Positions 42,540-52,309 are shown, numbered from the stretch's first letter. The stretch is DNA of 64,000 nucleotides from Iodobacter ciconiae (GCF_003952345.1 NZ_CP034433.1:620001-684000), one strand, 5' to 3'. Notes: generated by a model not told the origin, from the sequence alone. Program-made: numbers and translations.

Positions 42540-43718
42540 TTAGCCGACGCTGGCGCTAAAATTCATCAGATATTGATCAGTAATGCGCTGGCGCAGCTCC
42601 AGGTTCTCCAGAGGAGGGACGGGGGTGTAGTCGTAATCAATGGTCAGCTTGCCCGCCTTCAGATCCTCCTTGCTGTTCGCTTCGATATCCAGCCAGGCGT
42701 TAAAACCCATTAAATAGCCCGCTGAAACCCAGGCGCGGCCCTTGGCATTGATCCCTTCCAGAATGTCTTTGGCTAAGCTTGGCGTCATCGGCTGATCAAT
42801 CGCCCACATATGCGCTTCACCCATGGTGTCGGCAATCACCTGGGCGCTGCGGGTGTAGTTCTCAAACGCAAACAGCGGATCTGCAGACAGGGTACGGTTG
42901 CCCCAGAATACAAAGCCTTTCGCCCGAACGATGGTGGTGATGTCTTTGCTATTGAGTAGGCCCGCGTCGGTGTCCGGGTCTTGCAAATCCCAGAACACAT
43001 CACGGGTTAAGCCCATCACGCCATTAATCACTACATTGGAAAGCGTCTTATGCCAGCCCACTTCCTTATCCAGCTTGGCACGCAAACCCACGGCGTAAGC
43101 CACGGCCAGATCCGTATCCAGCCACTGATCATCCCGCCCCGACCAGCCTGGATTCTTAAAATCAGGCCAGACCATCATCAGCTCACGCTGCCCGAAGTGG
43201 GTGCGGTATTCCATGGCTTCAACAACGTCATTGCAGCCGCGTGCGCTGATATAGGCAAAGGCACGCAGCTTCTGGCAAATCGTGGCCAGCTCATTGGCAA
43301 CCAGCAAGGTGTCGTAGCCTGGCACGGCCAGAATGCGCGGTTTCACATGCACAATGCTGTTGGCCGCAAGCAGTGCCTTCAGGCCGGTAAAGCGGCCCGC
43401 TTCATCGGTGCCGCCGATGATGTTCTTTTCGGTTGCTTTTTCATCCGCGCCCTCTTCGACGCGCACCATGACGATAATGGGGCTGGTTTGCTTGGCAATG
43501 GCTTCCAGCGTGCGCTGCATGGTGCCTTGTGTGCCTGCTTTACCTATGGCTTTTTGAATGTTGGTGATCAGTACCGGCTTATTGAGTGGGTAAAACTTTG
43601 CATCTGCATCGTCTGCAGTGCAGATCAGGCCAATAACAGCGGTACTAATGGTTCGAATGGTGCGCGTACCCTCGTTAATCTCGATGACACGCACACCATG
43701 GTGGAATTGATCGCTCAT
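42540..43718 (-). CDS. FI: Tail sheath protein (P2 FI-like)
   Basis: The 392-residue protein from the ATG at 43718 starts MSDQFHHGVRVIEINEGTRT and shows the conserved STAVIGLICTADDAD and TGLTRDVFWDLQDPDTDAG segments. A longer in-frame start at 43751 is unlikely. It forms the contractile sheath. It lies 15 bases before FII. Confidence 0.93.
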   Translation of the reverse strand: MSDQFHHGVRVIEINEGTRTIRTISTAVIGLICTADDADAKFYPLNKPVLITNIQKAIGKAGTQGTMQRTLEAIAKQTSPIIVMVRVEEGADEKATEKNIIGGTDEAGRFTGLKALLAANSIVHVKPRILAVPGYDTLLVANELATICQKLRAFAYISARGCNDVVEAMEYRTHFGQRELMMVWPDFKNPGWSGRDDQWLDTDLAVAYAVGLRAKLDKEVGWHKTLSNVVINGVMGLTRDVFWDLQDPDTDAGLLNSKDITTIVRAKGFVFWGNRTLSADPLFAFENYTRSAQVIADTMGEAHMWAIDQPMTPSLAKDILEGINAKGRAWVSAGYLMGFNAWLDIEANSKEDLKAGKLTIDYDYTPVPPLENLELRQRITDQYLMNFSASVG

Positions 43719-43808
43719 GATTTCCTCGGTGTAGATAGACCGGTCCATCATGGGCGATTCTGTTTTACTTGGCTTTTACTGGAGATTGTGAAACAGGAAA
43801 TGACACCA

Positions 43809-44333
43809 TCAAAGCACTGGCTCACTTAAAACCTGAGCCAGCAGGGTTTCCATCCGGTCGATTTTGTCTTGTAAAACCGCCAGCGGGTCAGGTTCGCTTT
43901 CTGCTTGAGCCACCGGCAAAGGCTGATCCCCTGGCAGCCATTTTGTACCGCTCCATATCGCCCCTTCAAAGTACGGCTGCAGCGTAAAACCTTCGGGAAT
44001 CGGCCCCAGCGTATCAATCAACCGCGCCGCACCGTCACTCGTTTGGCAAGCGAGCATGTGTCGGTAATCTTCAATCAGTACCCAGCGCTGATTGGCAGTA
44101 TCCCGAATGACCGCTTTATTTTTGGCGGGCCTGATTTCTGGCGCATCCAGCACCGCACCGGCAGGCAAGCCACAGCTTTTAGAAACCCACATTTCGGCTG
44201 TGCCGATGTACTCAAGCGTGTGGGTATCGTGACAAAAGCAAGGCACCAGGCCGTCATGACTGGCAAAGCCATCCTGACCAAAGGATACGGGCAGGGCGGG
44301 TTTGGTTTTGGGTTTAACGGTGTTGTTAAGCAT
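43809..44333 (-). CDS. Tail fibre assembly chaperone
   Basis: This 174-residue protein ends with LPVAQAESEPDPLAVLQDKI and MLQDKI-type helices typical of fibre assembly proteins. Its N-terminal region (VSFGQDGFASHDGLVPCFCH) resembles fibre-tip sequences. It lies four bases downstream of the fibre gene and probably helps it trimerise. Confidence 0.75.
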   Translation of the reverse strand: MLNNTVKPKTKPALPVSFGQDGFASHDGLVPCFCHDTHTLEYIGTAEMWVSKSCGLPAGAVLDAPEIRPAKNKAVIRDTANQRWVLIEDYRHMLACQTSDGAARLIDTLGPIPEGFTLQPYFEGAIWSGTKWLPGDQPLPVAQAESEPDPLAVLQDKIDRMETLLAQVLSEPVL

Positions 44334-44337
44334 TGAT

Positions 44338-46791
44338 TTAGCCCCAGCGAACGATGTAATTGAAAGCGATATTGTCGGGGCGGGTTCTCCCGGAAGGCCC
44401 GCCGCTCGTCGTGTTGTTTTCCTGTGCGACGATCCCCACTAAAGGCCAGTCATTGGCACCTCGTGGTCTGAATGTACGATAGCCAATATTGGTTATATGC
44501 TCGTGCTGCCCTACATTGGCAGCCTGATAGCTGAGCACATTCCGGCCCGGATCAATGCCGCGCCCGGCATCCCAGCCTGAGATATACATGGCGCGCATAT
44601 CGGGCAGCTTTGCACCATAGAGGCGGGCTAAAATAGGCGCTTCATTCGGATTAATGCTCTGGCCCTGTAAAAAGATCCAGCCTGCGGGCGGGGTGTTGTG
44701 CGGCCAGGGCAGCGGAACCCCGACCGGAACCCCGAAAGAGCCATCTGCCATCCCTTCAGCATATCGTGCTGAATCAACCCGTAAGCCAAAAGAATTTACG
44801 CCATTCCACCCCATTAGAGTGGGGTAGCCCGGCGACCAGCCTACCTGAGCATCAATATTGCTAATACTGGTACCGGCTGGAGAGGTGCCCGCGCTCGCAT
44901 CAATGATGACATGCCCATTTCCATATTTATTCCAACGGATCAAACTCGATACACCATCGTAATCTCTGGCCTTGTCCGCAATGCTGGCCGCTGGATCTCT
45001 CGACTTGATGGATTGAGAAATAAACGCGCCATCTTGCCGCATCTCCCAAAGCCCCAAAGGGAGGTTTTTTTCACCCGTCATCTGAAACACCATCGACGCG
45101 CCATAGGCAAAGCCGCTGCGATAAGTGCCGATTTTGCTGATAACGGCATAACCCTTGCTGTATTGAGTGGACATTGAAGTAAGCCAGGCGGTTTTGTTAT
45201 CCAGCGCGGCAGGCTGAGTGTTGTTGTTAAAAACACCCTGTATCCAGTCATGCCCTAGCGCATTCGAAACTTGACCTTTTGTTTCCGAGTTCACACACCC
45301 TTTCAGTGCCAGCCCTTTGCCCCCTAAGTCGGTAAGGATCGGGTAGCGCTCGTCGGCTTCACTTTTAATGGTGTATTCACTGGCAACTTTGCCGCCTAAT
45401 CGTGCCGCGTCATATGCCGTGCCTTGTCGGTCCGTGATGATGAGTGCCCAGTTGGCATTCCAGACATTATTGTAAGCCGCACGGGTAAAGACTCGCCCGT
45501 CGTGATAGAGGGTATAGCGATGAATACAGATTTGTGAACCTGCCGTAAAAACTTCCAGTACACCAGCGAAGGGGGCAGGGTAGTTTTGACCTGAAATGGC
45601 ATTCGCATTGGAAGGTTGATACCAGACGCCGTCTTCACGGTAGTCGTTTAAGTTCACATTAGCGGGCAGAGGTTGTACACCCTTGCGGTAGGGCTTTAAT
45701 TTGTCATTCACCCATTTTGATGACACTTTAAACGAGTCATTGGCCGTCTGAGCCGGATCAGGTGCAGAGATCGGTACCGGAAAGGTGCAACTGCCTTTGC
45801 CCAGGACGACCGCACCCCATGAGCCGTCGCGGTGATTCACCAGCCACATGGCACGGGTCAGTCCTTCCTTATCCACTCTGAATTCCAAAGAGCCGACTTT
45901 TCGTAAAGCGCTGGCCTCGGCATCTGCTGCATAAGCCTGATATGCTGCGACCTGCACCGAGTTGCCATCGGCTAAAGCATCGCTGACCGCTCTGGTAATG
46001 GCTTTATTGCTGAGTGTGACGGAGGGCGCATACGTGGCATTGTTGCGCAGGGCGATAAAAGAGTTTTCTGAAACAACGTCTTCTTTGGCCGTGATCTTTT
46101 TGACAACCATATCGCCGCTAAAAGTCTTATTCCCTGCAACGCTTTGATTGCCAGTTAAGGCGACCTTGTGATCGTCCGCGTATTTCTTCGCTTCATCGCG
46201 CCCTCGGCTCCCCTCTTTAACTGCGGTGGCGGCCAGTTCTTTCTTCAGGTCCGCATTGGTTTTATCAGTGATTTTTTTATTGTAATAATCTTTTGAATGC
46301 GGATCGTCTCCGGCAATATGCTTCTTCATCGTCTCTTCAAGCAGCTCAATACTGGCGATACCAATATCCTGGCTTGCGCTGATCGTGACAGCAGCAGTGT
46401 TGCTGACCACAAACACCATGCGCAGAGTTTGCACCTTGCCCGAGCCTTCAGCTAACTTCGGCTTGTAACTGGGCGGACAGTTGGCAACCGCAATCAGCCC
46501 GCCTTTGTCGTCATACAGCCCCATCTCCCTAATCCACCAGCCGCCGGTGATTTCCTTGATGATCAGCTCGGCAATCAGCGTGTTTTTACCCGCTTCGGAT
46601 TTGAGCGAGTTTAACGCGCTACGGTAGTTCTCTTTGACCAGCCTGGTTTGCGCCGCACTGGGCACCGTATCTTTGCCCGCGCCATCGCCCACGGCCATGG
46701 TTTCAATACGAATGGTTTTTTTCTGGGCGGTGGCCTCGGCGATCTGGGCCGCGCCATATTGGGTGAGAATCGCAAAATATTTCTGGCTCAT
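44338..46791 (-). CDS. H: Tail fibre protein (P2 gpH-like)
   Basis: This 817-residue protein has the conserved DUF3751 N-terminus (MSQKYFAILTQYGAAQIAEA to EMGLYDDKGGLIAVANCPPS), a variable middle of repeats and a collar-like end (VPVGVPLPWPHNTPPAGWIF, then RLYGAKLPDMRAMYISGWD) leading to VRWG. It determines host receptor binding. It overlaps gpI by four bases. Confidence 0.9.
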   Translation of the reverse strand: MSQKYFAILTQYGAAQIAEATAQKKTIRIETMAVGDGAGKDTVPSAAQTRLVKENYRSALNSLKSEAGKNTLIAELIIKEITGGWWIREMGLYDDKGGLIAVANCPPSYKPKLAEGSGKVQTLRMVFVVSNTAAVTISASQDIGIASIELLEETMKKHIAGDDPHSKDYYNKKITDKTNADLKKELAATAVKEGSRGRDEAKKYADDHKVALTGNQSVAGNKTFSGDMVVKKITAKEDVVSENSFIALRNNATYAPSVTLSNKAITRAVSDALADGNSVQVAAYQAYAADAEASALRKVGSLEFRVDKEGLTRAMWLVNHRDGSWGAVVLGKGSCTFPVPISAPDPAQTANDSFKVSSKWVNDKLKPYRKGVQPLPANVNLNDYREDGVWYQPSNANAISGQNYPAPFAGVLEVFTAGSQICIHRYTLYHDGRVFTRAAYNNVWNANWALIITDRQGTAYDAARLGGKVASEYTIKSEADERYPILTDLGGKGLALKGCVNSETKGQVSNALGHDWIQGVFNNNTQPAALDNKTAWLTSMSTQYSKGYAVISKIGTYRSGFAYGASMVFQMTGEKNLPLGLWEMRQDGAFISQSIKSRDPAASIADKARDYDGVSSLIRWNKYGNGHVIIDASAGTSPAGTSISNIDAQVGWSPGYPTLMGWNGVNSFGLRVDSARYAEGMADGSFGVPVGVPLPWPHNTPPAGWIFLQGQSINPNEAPILARLYGAKLPDMRAMYISGWDAGRGIDPGRNVLSYQAANVGQHEHITNIGYRTFRPRGANDWPLVGIVAQENNTTSGGPSGRTRPDNIAFNYIVRWG

Positions 46792-47333
46792 TGATCGACT
46801 GCCTTTGGGTAGATATGAATGGCCTCGCCCTGGTAGTGCGCGACGCCGATATAAATAAGGCCGCTTGGCTCGACGCTGATATTCATTTCAATCATATGGC
46901 GCGAGAGGGGCTTGGCTTCGTTAATTAAATAATTCAGCTCGATCTGGGTTTCTTCAGTAATCCCCTGGCCTACGGTTTTGACTTCCAGCTTAAAAGTGCC
47001 GCGGGGGCCGATGGGTTTTTCTTCCCACCATTCGGTGATGGTTAAGCGATAGCCCAGTGGCTCAATGATGCGTTTTAATGCGCCAATCGTGCCCTTGTGC
47101 TGGTGCACAAAGAAGGACTGCCGGATCACTTCCCGCTGTACCGGCTCGCTCCAGTTCTCATCCCAGAGATCCACCGAGAATGCCCAGGCCAGATAAGGCA
47201 AAACCGCCGCCGGGCAGGTGTCGGCATTCCAGAGTGCTGCCAGCAGAATCGGCAGCTCCTGGCCTGACTGGCAGCTCTCGGCAAGGGCACGTTCCAGCTT
47301 GCTTGAGCCGGTGGGCAGTAATGTTCTAGTCAT
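46788..47333 (-). CDS. I: Baseplate protein gpI
   Basis: From the ATG at 47333 (overlapping the gpJ stop) the protein begins MTRTLLPTGSSKLERALAES and shows LWNADTCPAAVLPYLAWAFS and VDLWDENW of the tail protein I family. A longer frame start at 47390 lies inside gpJ. Confidence 0.92.
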   Translation of the reverse strand: MTRTLLPTGSSKLERALAESCQSGQELPILLAALWNADTCPAAVLPYLAWAFSVDLWDENWSEPVQREVIRQSFFVHQHKGTIGALKRIIEPLGYRLTITEWWEEKPIGPRGTFKLEVKTVGQGITEETQIELNYLINEAKPLSRHMIEMNISVEPSGLIYIGVAHYQGEAIHIYPKAVDQ

Positions 47334-48225
47334 CCATCCCGCCAACAGTGAGCGTGACAGCGGTGCAATGTGCCGCCTGTGTTTCATCAAGCACCACGTC
47401 GCTGGCCGGTGACGTTAATTCGACCCGCTGCACCCCTTCCACATGCAGCGCGGCAAAGATCGCCGACCGCCGGATATCGCGCCCCATGCGGCGCTGGGTG
47501 CTGATGTACTTTTTAAGCTGGGTGTGGGCGGCTTCTAAAATCGGGCCTTTTTCCGGCCCATGGTAAAGGTATAAAACCGCTGTCACGGCGTAATTGACAA
47601 TCCTGGCCGACTGCACGGTGAGCCGGTCCCCGACGGGGCGCACGTCTTCACCCGATAACACCAGCCTGACTTGAGTGAGCAGATCCGCTGAGGCCGTGCC
47701 ATCGCCATGATTAGCCAGCACGCTGACCACTACTTCACAAGGCTGGGGGCTGATCGCGCTGGCATCAGCCACACGGGCGTCCGCCGATAAAGCATGAAAG
47801 ATATACGCCGACCTTGGCCCCGCCACGCTTAAGCCTTCAAAAGCCCGCTGGCCGCGCGCGCGTAATGCATCATCGCTTTCTAAAACCGCATCAGTGGGCG
47901 GTACCGCGTTGGGATTGGCGGGCGTAATCACAAAACGCTGCACATTAAAATTAGCCACCAGATGGTCTAAATCTTCACCCTGGCTAAATGCCAGCATACA
48001 AGCCGCGCCGCGCTCGTTAATCCGTTGCCGCTGGATCACTTCACGGTATGCGTTTTCTTGCAATAGCTTGGTGAGCGGTTCAGATTCCAGATTCAGCACG
48101 GCGGCCGCATCAGGATAGAGTGCGATCAGCGCCGCTTTGCGTTCGTTAAAAATGGTTTCAAAGTCCAGCGCCTCGATCACGTTCGGCGGGGGCAGGCGGG
48201 AGAGGTCTACTTCTTGGCTTTTCAT
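47326..48225 (-). CDS. J: Baseplate assembly protein gpJ
   Basis: This 299-residue protein starts MKSQEVDLSRLPPPNVIEAL and contains LTVQSARIVNYAVTAVLYLY and GRDIRRSAIFAALHVEGVQR, typical of the gpJ baseplate wedge. It lies three bases after gpW. Confidence 0.93.
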   Translation of the reverse strand: MKSQEVDLSRLPPPNVIEALDFETIFNERKAALIALYPDAAAVLNLESEPLTKLLQENAYREVIQRQRINERGAACMLAFSQGEDLDHLVANFNVQRFVITPANPNAVPPTDAVLESDDALRARGQRAFEGLSVAGPRSAYIFHALSADARVADASAISPQPCEVVVSVLANHGDGTASADLLTQVRLVLSGEDVRPVGDRLTVQSARIVNYAVTAVLYLYHGPEKGPILEAAHTQLKKYISTQRRMGRDIRRSAIFAALHVEGVQRVELTSPASDVVLDETQAAHCTAVTLTVGGMDD

Positions 48226-48228
48226 CGC

Positions 48229-48579
48229 TTAGGCTCGTAGTGGAATAGAAAGCGCCACCGGCTGCTGGCCGCGTGGCCCGTCGATGCGCTCGGCTTCCAG
48301 CTCAACACGGAGGGAGCCGGGCTGATCGCCCAGTGCCAAAGTGACTCGCTGGGCGCGGATACGTGGCTCCCACTTCTTCAGCGCGGTGGCGGTGGCGGCC
48401 ATCACCCGTAAGCGGGTAGCGCCGTTTAAAGGCTGATCGATCAGCACGGGGATTTCAGAGCCATAGTCGCGGCGCATTAGGCGGCTGCCCAGCGGGGTAG
48501 TCAGCACATCGGCCACTGATTGCCGGATATGGGCCAGATCATCAATCGCATAGCCGCTGTGTCTGTTCAGGCCCGCCAT
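48229..48579 (-). CDS. W: Baseplate protein gpW
   Basis: This 116-residue gp25-like protein has HIRQSVADVLTTPLGSRLMR and RRDYGSEIPVLIDQPLN, typical of baseplate wedge lysozyme-like proteins. It overlaps gpV by one base. Confidence 0.93.
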   Translation of the reverse strand: MAGLNRHSGYAIDDLAHIRQSVADVLTTPLGSRLMRRDYGSEIPVLIDQPLNGATRLRVMAATATALKKWEPRIRAQRVTLALGDQPGSLRVELEAERIDGPRGQQPVALSIPLRA

Positions 48580-49262
48580 TATTTCGGCCCGCCTGTGCTG
48601 CTACCGCCTACCTGCACACCGCCGTGGCTGTGGGTATGCAAGACGACACCATTACTGGTGATCGCGCCACCGCTTTGGGTAATCGGGCCGGTGATCGTCG
48701 TTTCACCACCCCCTGCGCCGCCTTTACCACTCATACCTGCGGCGTAGCTAAACGCGCCCATCACATCGGCTTTACCCTTAAAAGTGCTGTTGCCCTTCAC
48801 GCTCAAATTTCCGCCGACTGTGAGATTGCCGGTGGCTTCGGTTTCCGGGCATTGGGCGGTGATTTTGACAGAGGCTTGAATCAGTGCGGTTTTGATCCCG
48901 GTGGCACTGAGTGCGCCGCTTGCATGGTTGTAGCGGATCAGCGCCCCGTCCGGAAAGGCCACGCAAGTGACTGCGGCGTCATGGCTGGGCGGTGGAAAGG
49001 CGTCTGAAAATAGCGCCGGTAACACTAAGCCTGCGCCGACTTCGCCGGAGGGGTTAAATAAAATGACCTGCTCGCCAATACTGGGCGGGCTCCAGATCCG
49101 CACCTTGCCCGCTCGGGCGGTAAACCATGGCAGCCAGTCGGTCAGCAGCTCGCCACTTTGCACCCGGCAGAGGGGTTGGAGAGGCAACAAATCTACTTCG
49201 GCCACGGTGCCGTTACGGATCATGCTTTCTAAAATTCGGGAATGTTCGGCGGTTGGATTCAT
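48579..49262 (-). CDS. V: Baseplate spike protein gpV
   Basis: The 227-residue protein from the ATG at 49262 has an OB-fold (VRIWSPPSIGEQVILFNPSG) and a beta-helical needle with GNLTVGGNLSVKGNSTFKG. It ends in LHTHSHGG, the His-x-His iron-binding tip motif of membrane-piercing spikes. A longer frame extends to 49301. Confidence 0.92.
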   Translation of the reverse strand: MNPTAEHSRILESMIRNGTVAEVDLLPLQPLCRVQSGELLTDWLPWFTARAGKVRIWSPPSIGEQVILFNPSGEVGAGLVLPALFSDAFPPPSHDAAVTCVAFPDGALIRYNHASGALSATGIKTALIQASVKITAQCPETEATGNLTVGGNLSVKGNSTFKGKADVMGAFSYAAGMSGKGGAGGGETTITGPITQSGGAITSNGVVLHTHSHGGVQVGGSSTGGPK

Positions 49263-49374
49263 CCGGCCATAGTGCCGCGCCGGTGCGCGATGTTCACGCA
49301 CGGGCGGGTGTGAGACAGGTTTTTACAATGATTAAATATATTTAAACGCTAAAACAAACAATTTGAATTTTAAT

Positions 49375-50325
49375 TTATTTCAAATCAGGATTTTGTTGCT
49401 TAGCACAATCCTGAAATGATTGTGCTAAGTCTAGTTGCCCTTGTTTTTTAAAATAGCGGGCCATGTTTATCTGGGCGACCGGGTCCCCTTGTTGGGCAGC
49501 ACGCAAACGGAGCGTTATCACTGTGAATTGGTCTTCTGTGCTTAGTTGTTCGCCATCATAGCCACCCGCAGTTGCTAATAAATCAGCCAATTTATTGTGC
49601 CCGGCAGGGATTTTGTGATGTAAAAGCCAAGCGATGGAGGGTTTTGCATCTTCCCAAATCTCGTTTTCGAGAGCAATGCTAGCTAGCCTGGCTGCAGCAC
49701 GCCAAGATCCAAGCTTAGCGGCCTTGGCATAGGCTATGGTTTGTTCCGAGCCGGAAGGAAGATTGCTTGCTTCTTCAAATGCTTGTAATGCTTGTGCTGA
49801 TGGTTGTGGGAGTGTCAATTTTTTGCAGCTGAATGTCGTTTTTGATAAGTCTCCAAAAGATGGAATTAATTCTTTATGTTTGATAAAAGCCTGCTCAAGG
49901 GTATGCAATTGTTGTTCTGCATTTAGTGTTTTTGTAACCCATGAGGTGCTGGCCTTTCGAGCGGTACTTTCTTCTTTGTTTGTTTGTTCTAATTGTTTCT
50001 GTTGTAATTTCTGACTCTCGGTGTCTTCGCGGGGTGAAATTGTGATGCAAGAGCCAAACTCTTGGTTATTTTGAACGCTCCAGCATTTGTTCGGGATATG
50101 TAGTTTGAATTCACCGTACATCATCTCTAGTGCATAAAGTGTTTCTCCTTCTTTCTCTGTTAAGGGCACATTTCCTTGTTTGTCACTTAGGCCCTTTTTT
50201 AATAAAGTACCATCGGCCAATTTCCAGATATAAGGAGCACGTTCCTGATTAACGTTAAGATAGGCCGCTGGGTTCGACCAAGATATAGGAGCCCAAAGGG
50301 CTAATAGTAATAAATATGGTTTCAT
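49375..50325 (-). CDS. Exported protein with Sel1-like repeats in the tail operon (moron)
   Basis: This 316-residue protein has a signal peptide (MKPYLLLLALWAPISWS, cleavage near 17), a small beta-rich domain (about 18-92, with the Cys pair KCWSV...GSCIT), a Lys/Gln-rich linker and Sel1-like helical repeats (about 185-305, for example AAQQGDPVAQINMARYFKKQ). It has no counterpart in P2. It is inserted between gpS and gpV, with non-coding gaps on both sides suggesting its own promoter. It is likely periplasmic and could act in superinfection exclusion or host fitness; this is inference. Confidence 0.7.
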   Translation of the reverse strand: MKPYLLLLALWAPISWSNPAAYLNVNQERAPYIWKLADGTLLKKGLSDKQGNVPLTEKEGETLYALEMMYGEFKLHIPNKCWSVQNNQEFGSCITISPREDTESQKLQQKQLEQTNKEESTARKASTSWVTKTLNAEQQLHTLEQAFIKHKELIPSFGDLSKTTFSCKKLTLPQPSAQALQAFEEASNLPSGSEQTIAYAKAAKLGSWRAAARLASIALENEIWEDAKPSIAWLLHHKIPAGHNKLADLLATAGGYDGEQLSTEDQFTVITLRLRAAQQGDPVAQINMARYFKKQGQLDLAQSFQDCAKQQNPDLK

Positions 50326-50397
50326 TTTGATAACATCTAATTAAGTAATGTTGTCGATTATATGGGCTATATTTTTTTGTGTAATATTAATTTAACT

Positions 50398-50850
50398 TTA
50401 AAGACTGATTTGCTTCAGGATGGTATCGGCGATCAGTTCATCATCGATTTGGTTAAAGCCCAGCAATTCACGCGCCGCGTATTTATGCCTGATCCCGCGC
50501 CGGGTATTGACGGCATCGTCTAAACCAAAATGGTGAACACGGGCCAGCCGGTTGGCGCTGGGGCTAAAATGCACGGTGGCCGCATCGGCGTTGCTTTGCA
50601 CTTTAAGGTGGCTGGCCGTGCGCAGCTTGGTAAACATTTTACGCTTCACTCTTCCGCCTTTTTTACGCAGCTGAGGCAAGCGAGGCGCATAAGGCGTGCC
50701 ATCCGGGCTTTGTTGAGCGGCAATGTGGGCTTGCTGGCGCTTGCGTAGCGCGATCGCCAGCTTTTTATTCATGGCGCGTAATGCTTTGGGGCTGCTATTG
50801 GCCAACAAAGCCGCTGCCCAGCCTTCCAGCTGATGGACGTTATCGCTCAT
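50398..50850 (-). CDS. S: Tail completion protein gpS
   Basis: This 150-residue protein has LRKRQQAHIAAQQSPDGTPY, then KMFTKLRTASHLKV and ANRLARVHHFGLDD, the conserved virion morphogenesis gpS family features. It overlaps gpR by four bases. Confidence 0.92.
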   Translation of the reverse strand: MSDNVHQLEGWAAALLANSSPKALRAMNKKLAIALRKRQQAHIAAQQSPDGTPYAPRLPQLRKKGGRVKRKMFTKLRTASHLKVQSNADAATVHFSPSANRLARVHHFGLDDAVNTRRGIRHKYAARELLGFNQIDDELIADTILKQISL

Positions 50851-51308
50851 TCAACTGGCCACGGCTGATCGCGCAAGAATAAAGCCCAATTCAGGCCCGC
50901 GTATTCATCCAGCGGCGGCTCACCGTAATGCTTGATTTCTGGCTTGCCGTCTACCTCGCGCACCACCACGCGTTCGGTCAGATTGATCTTGATCGAAAGA
51001 TCAATCGTGTCGTGGTTCAGAATATCCGCTTCAAAAGTAATGCCGTTCTGGCGCTTATCGACATTGCTAAACAGCTCGGGCTGGTTCGTGCTGACCCAAG
51101 CCAGCACCGGCACCATGATCGTGTCAGGATGGTCGGCGTAGTCTTGAATAATCAGATTGAGCGTGTATTGATACTCAAAAGAAAGCGACTTGCCCGCTGT
51201 AGCAATCAGTTTGCCTTCATCAATAAATAGGGCGAGCTTATCGGGGTTAATAGCAAGGTGGCGCACCGTTTTAGACAGGTGCTCGCGCAGGTCGGCGGGC
51301 TTCATCAT
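50847..51308 (-). CDS. R: Tail completion protein gpR
   Basis: From MMKPADLREHLSKTV at 51308 the protein shows LAINPDKLALFIDEGKLIAT and DTIMVPVLAWVSTNQPELFS, like P2 gpR. The start overlaps the stop of Rz1 (ATGATGA), which supports it over the longer frame to 51335. Confidence 0.92.
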   Translation of the reverse strand: MMKPADLREHLSKTVRHLAINPDKLALFIDEGKLIATAGKSLSFEYQYTLNLIIQDYADHPDTIMVPVLAWVSTNQPELFSNVDKRQNGITFEADILNHDTIDLSIKINLTERVVVREVDGKPEIKHYGEPPLDEYAGLNWALFLRDQPWPVE

Positions 51309-51571
51309 GGGGTGGCCTTCGCAGCCTGCTGACACTGCAGCACCATGTCAATTTGCGCCGCGCAGCTGTGCCACGCGGCTTCCAGATCATCAATTGCCTG
51401 ATTGAGCTCGCCATTGGTTTGGGCTTGGCTCGCTGGCAGACGGCAGGCCGTCACGCTGGGACAGCCAATCCCGATAAGCTGCGGCACTGGCGATATCGGG
51501 GCGCTGGCGCAAGCGGACAACATCAGCAGGCAGGCGAGTATCAGCCCAATCCCTGACTTCTTTGCTTTCAT
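51305..51571 (-). CDS. Rz1-like outer-membrane spanin lipoprotein, nested in Rz
   Basis: This 88-residue protein from the ATG at 51571 has a lipoprotein signal MKAKKSGIGLILACLLMLSA with Cys in LSAC-ASAP, then a Pro-containing region. Most of it is embedded in another frame of the Rz gene, as in P2 lysC and lambda Rz1. With Rz it spans the periplasm and fuses the membranes at lysis. Confidence 0.8.
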   Translation of the reverse strand: MKAKKSGIGLILACLLMLSACASAPISPVPQLIGIGCPSVTACRLPASQAQTNGELNQAIDDLEAAWHSCAAQIDMVLQCQQAAKATP

Positions 51572-51848
51572 TTTTAAGTTGCTCCATAGCACGTTTATTT
51601 TTAAGTAACGCGGTGTTGACGCTTTCAATGCTGCTGCGTAAATCAGCCTGGGCGGCGTCGTTGTCACTGCTGACTTTGTAAAGCTGTTCAAGTAAGGCCG
51701 TTTGCTGGGCCTTGTCTTGCTCGCTGGCGGTGAGCTCCAGTTGCAGCAGTTCTGCTTTATGCTTCTGGCCCTGGTGCAAATTAATGGCAAGCAGCAGTGC
51801 GGCCATAAAGCACAAAGCAACAAGAGCGATGGTCGTGATTCTGCTCAT
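51390..51848 (-). CDS. Rz-like inner-membrane spanin (LysB-like)
   Basis: This 152-residue protein has an N-terminal transmembrane anchor (ITTIALVALCFMAALLLAIN) and a long coiled coil (about 25-110), ending RLRQRPDIASAAAYRDWLSQ. It is the inner-membrane half of the spanin. It overlaps the endolysin gene by four bases. Confidence 0.85.
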   Translation of the reverse strand: MSRITTIALVALCFMAALLLAINLHQGQKHKAELLQLELTASEQDKAQQTALLEQLYKVSSDNDAAQADLRSSIESVNTALLKNKRAMEQLKNESKEVRDWADTRLPADVVRLRQRPDIASAAAYRDWLSQRDGLPSASEPSPNQWRAQSGN

Positions 51849-52309
51849 TTAACCCCCGCGTAATAGGTTTTATCCCCGGCAAACTTGGTGAGCACTTGCC
51901 GCCGGTTGGCCCCTTTACGAAAGCCGATATGTACCCAAGCGCCCGGCAGCGTGGGGGACTCTAAAATCAACTGATCAAACTCGACATTTGAGGCAACTAA
52001 AGCCCTGGCAACACTTCTGGCCGTGCCAAACTTCGGGCAGCGGATATCCACAGCGCGGGCGGTGCAGTGATCGCTGCGGGGACTCCCCTGAATAGCCCTA
52101 TTCAGCGCAGGACTACGCCAGCCGCTAGTAATAATGAGGGGATTGTTTCCGAGTATTGCTCGGATTTTTTCGAGCTGCTGGCAGGTGTGGACCGCGTTGC
52201 TTCTGAGCGCGTCGGGCAGGCTGTTGTCGATTTTTAGCGCCTTGGCTTTGGCGCTGTCGGTGAATTCTTTCAGGCTGAAGTGTGGGGAGAGCAGGGCTGA
52301 GGTGTTCAA
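51845..52309 (-). CDS. Endolysin of the peptidase M15 family
   Basis: This 154-residue protein has SPHFSLKEFTDSAKA at the start, the zinc ligands in GSPRSDHCTARAVDI (His-x6-Asp type) and AWVHIGF (His) near the end, as in M15_3 phage peptidases. It cleaves peptidoglycan cross-links during lysis. P2 uses a muramidase here, so the lysis module is different. Confidence 0.88.
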   Translation of the reverse strand: MNTSALLSPHFSLKEFTDSAKAKALKIDNSLPDALRSNAVHTCQQLEKIRAILGNNPLIITSGWRSPALNRAIQGSPRSDHCTARAVDIRCPKFGTARSVARALVASNVEFDQLILESPTLPGAWVHIGFRKGANRRQVLTKFAGDKTYYAGVK

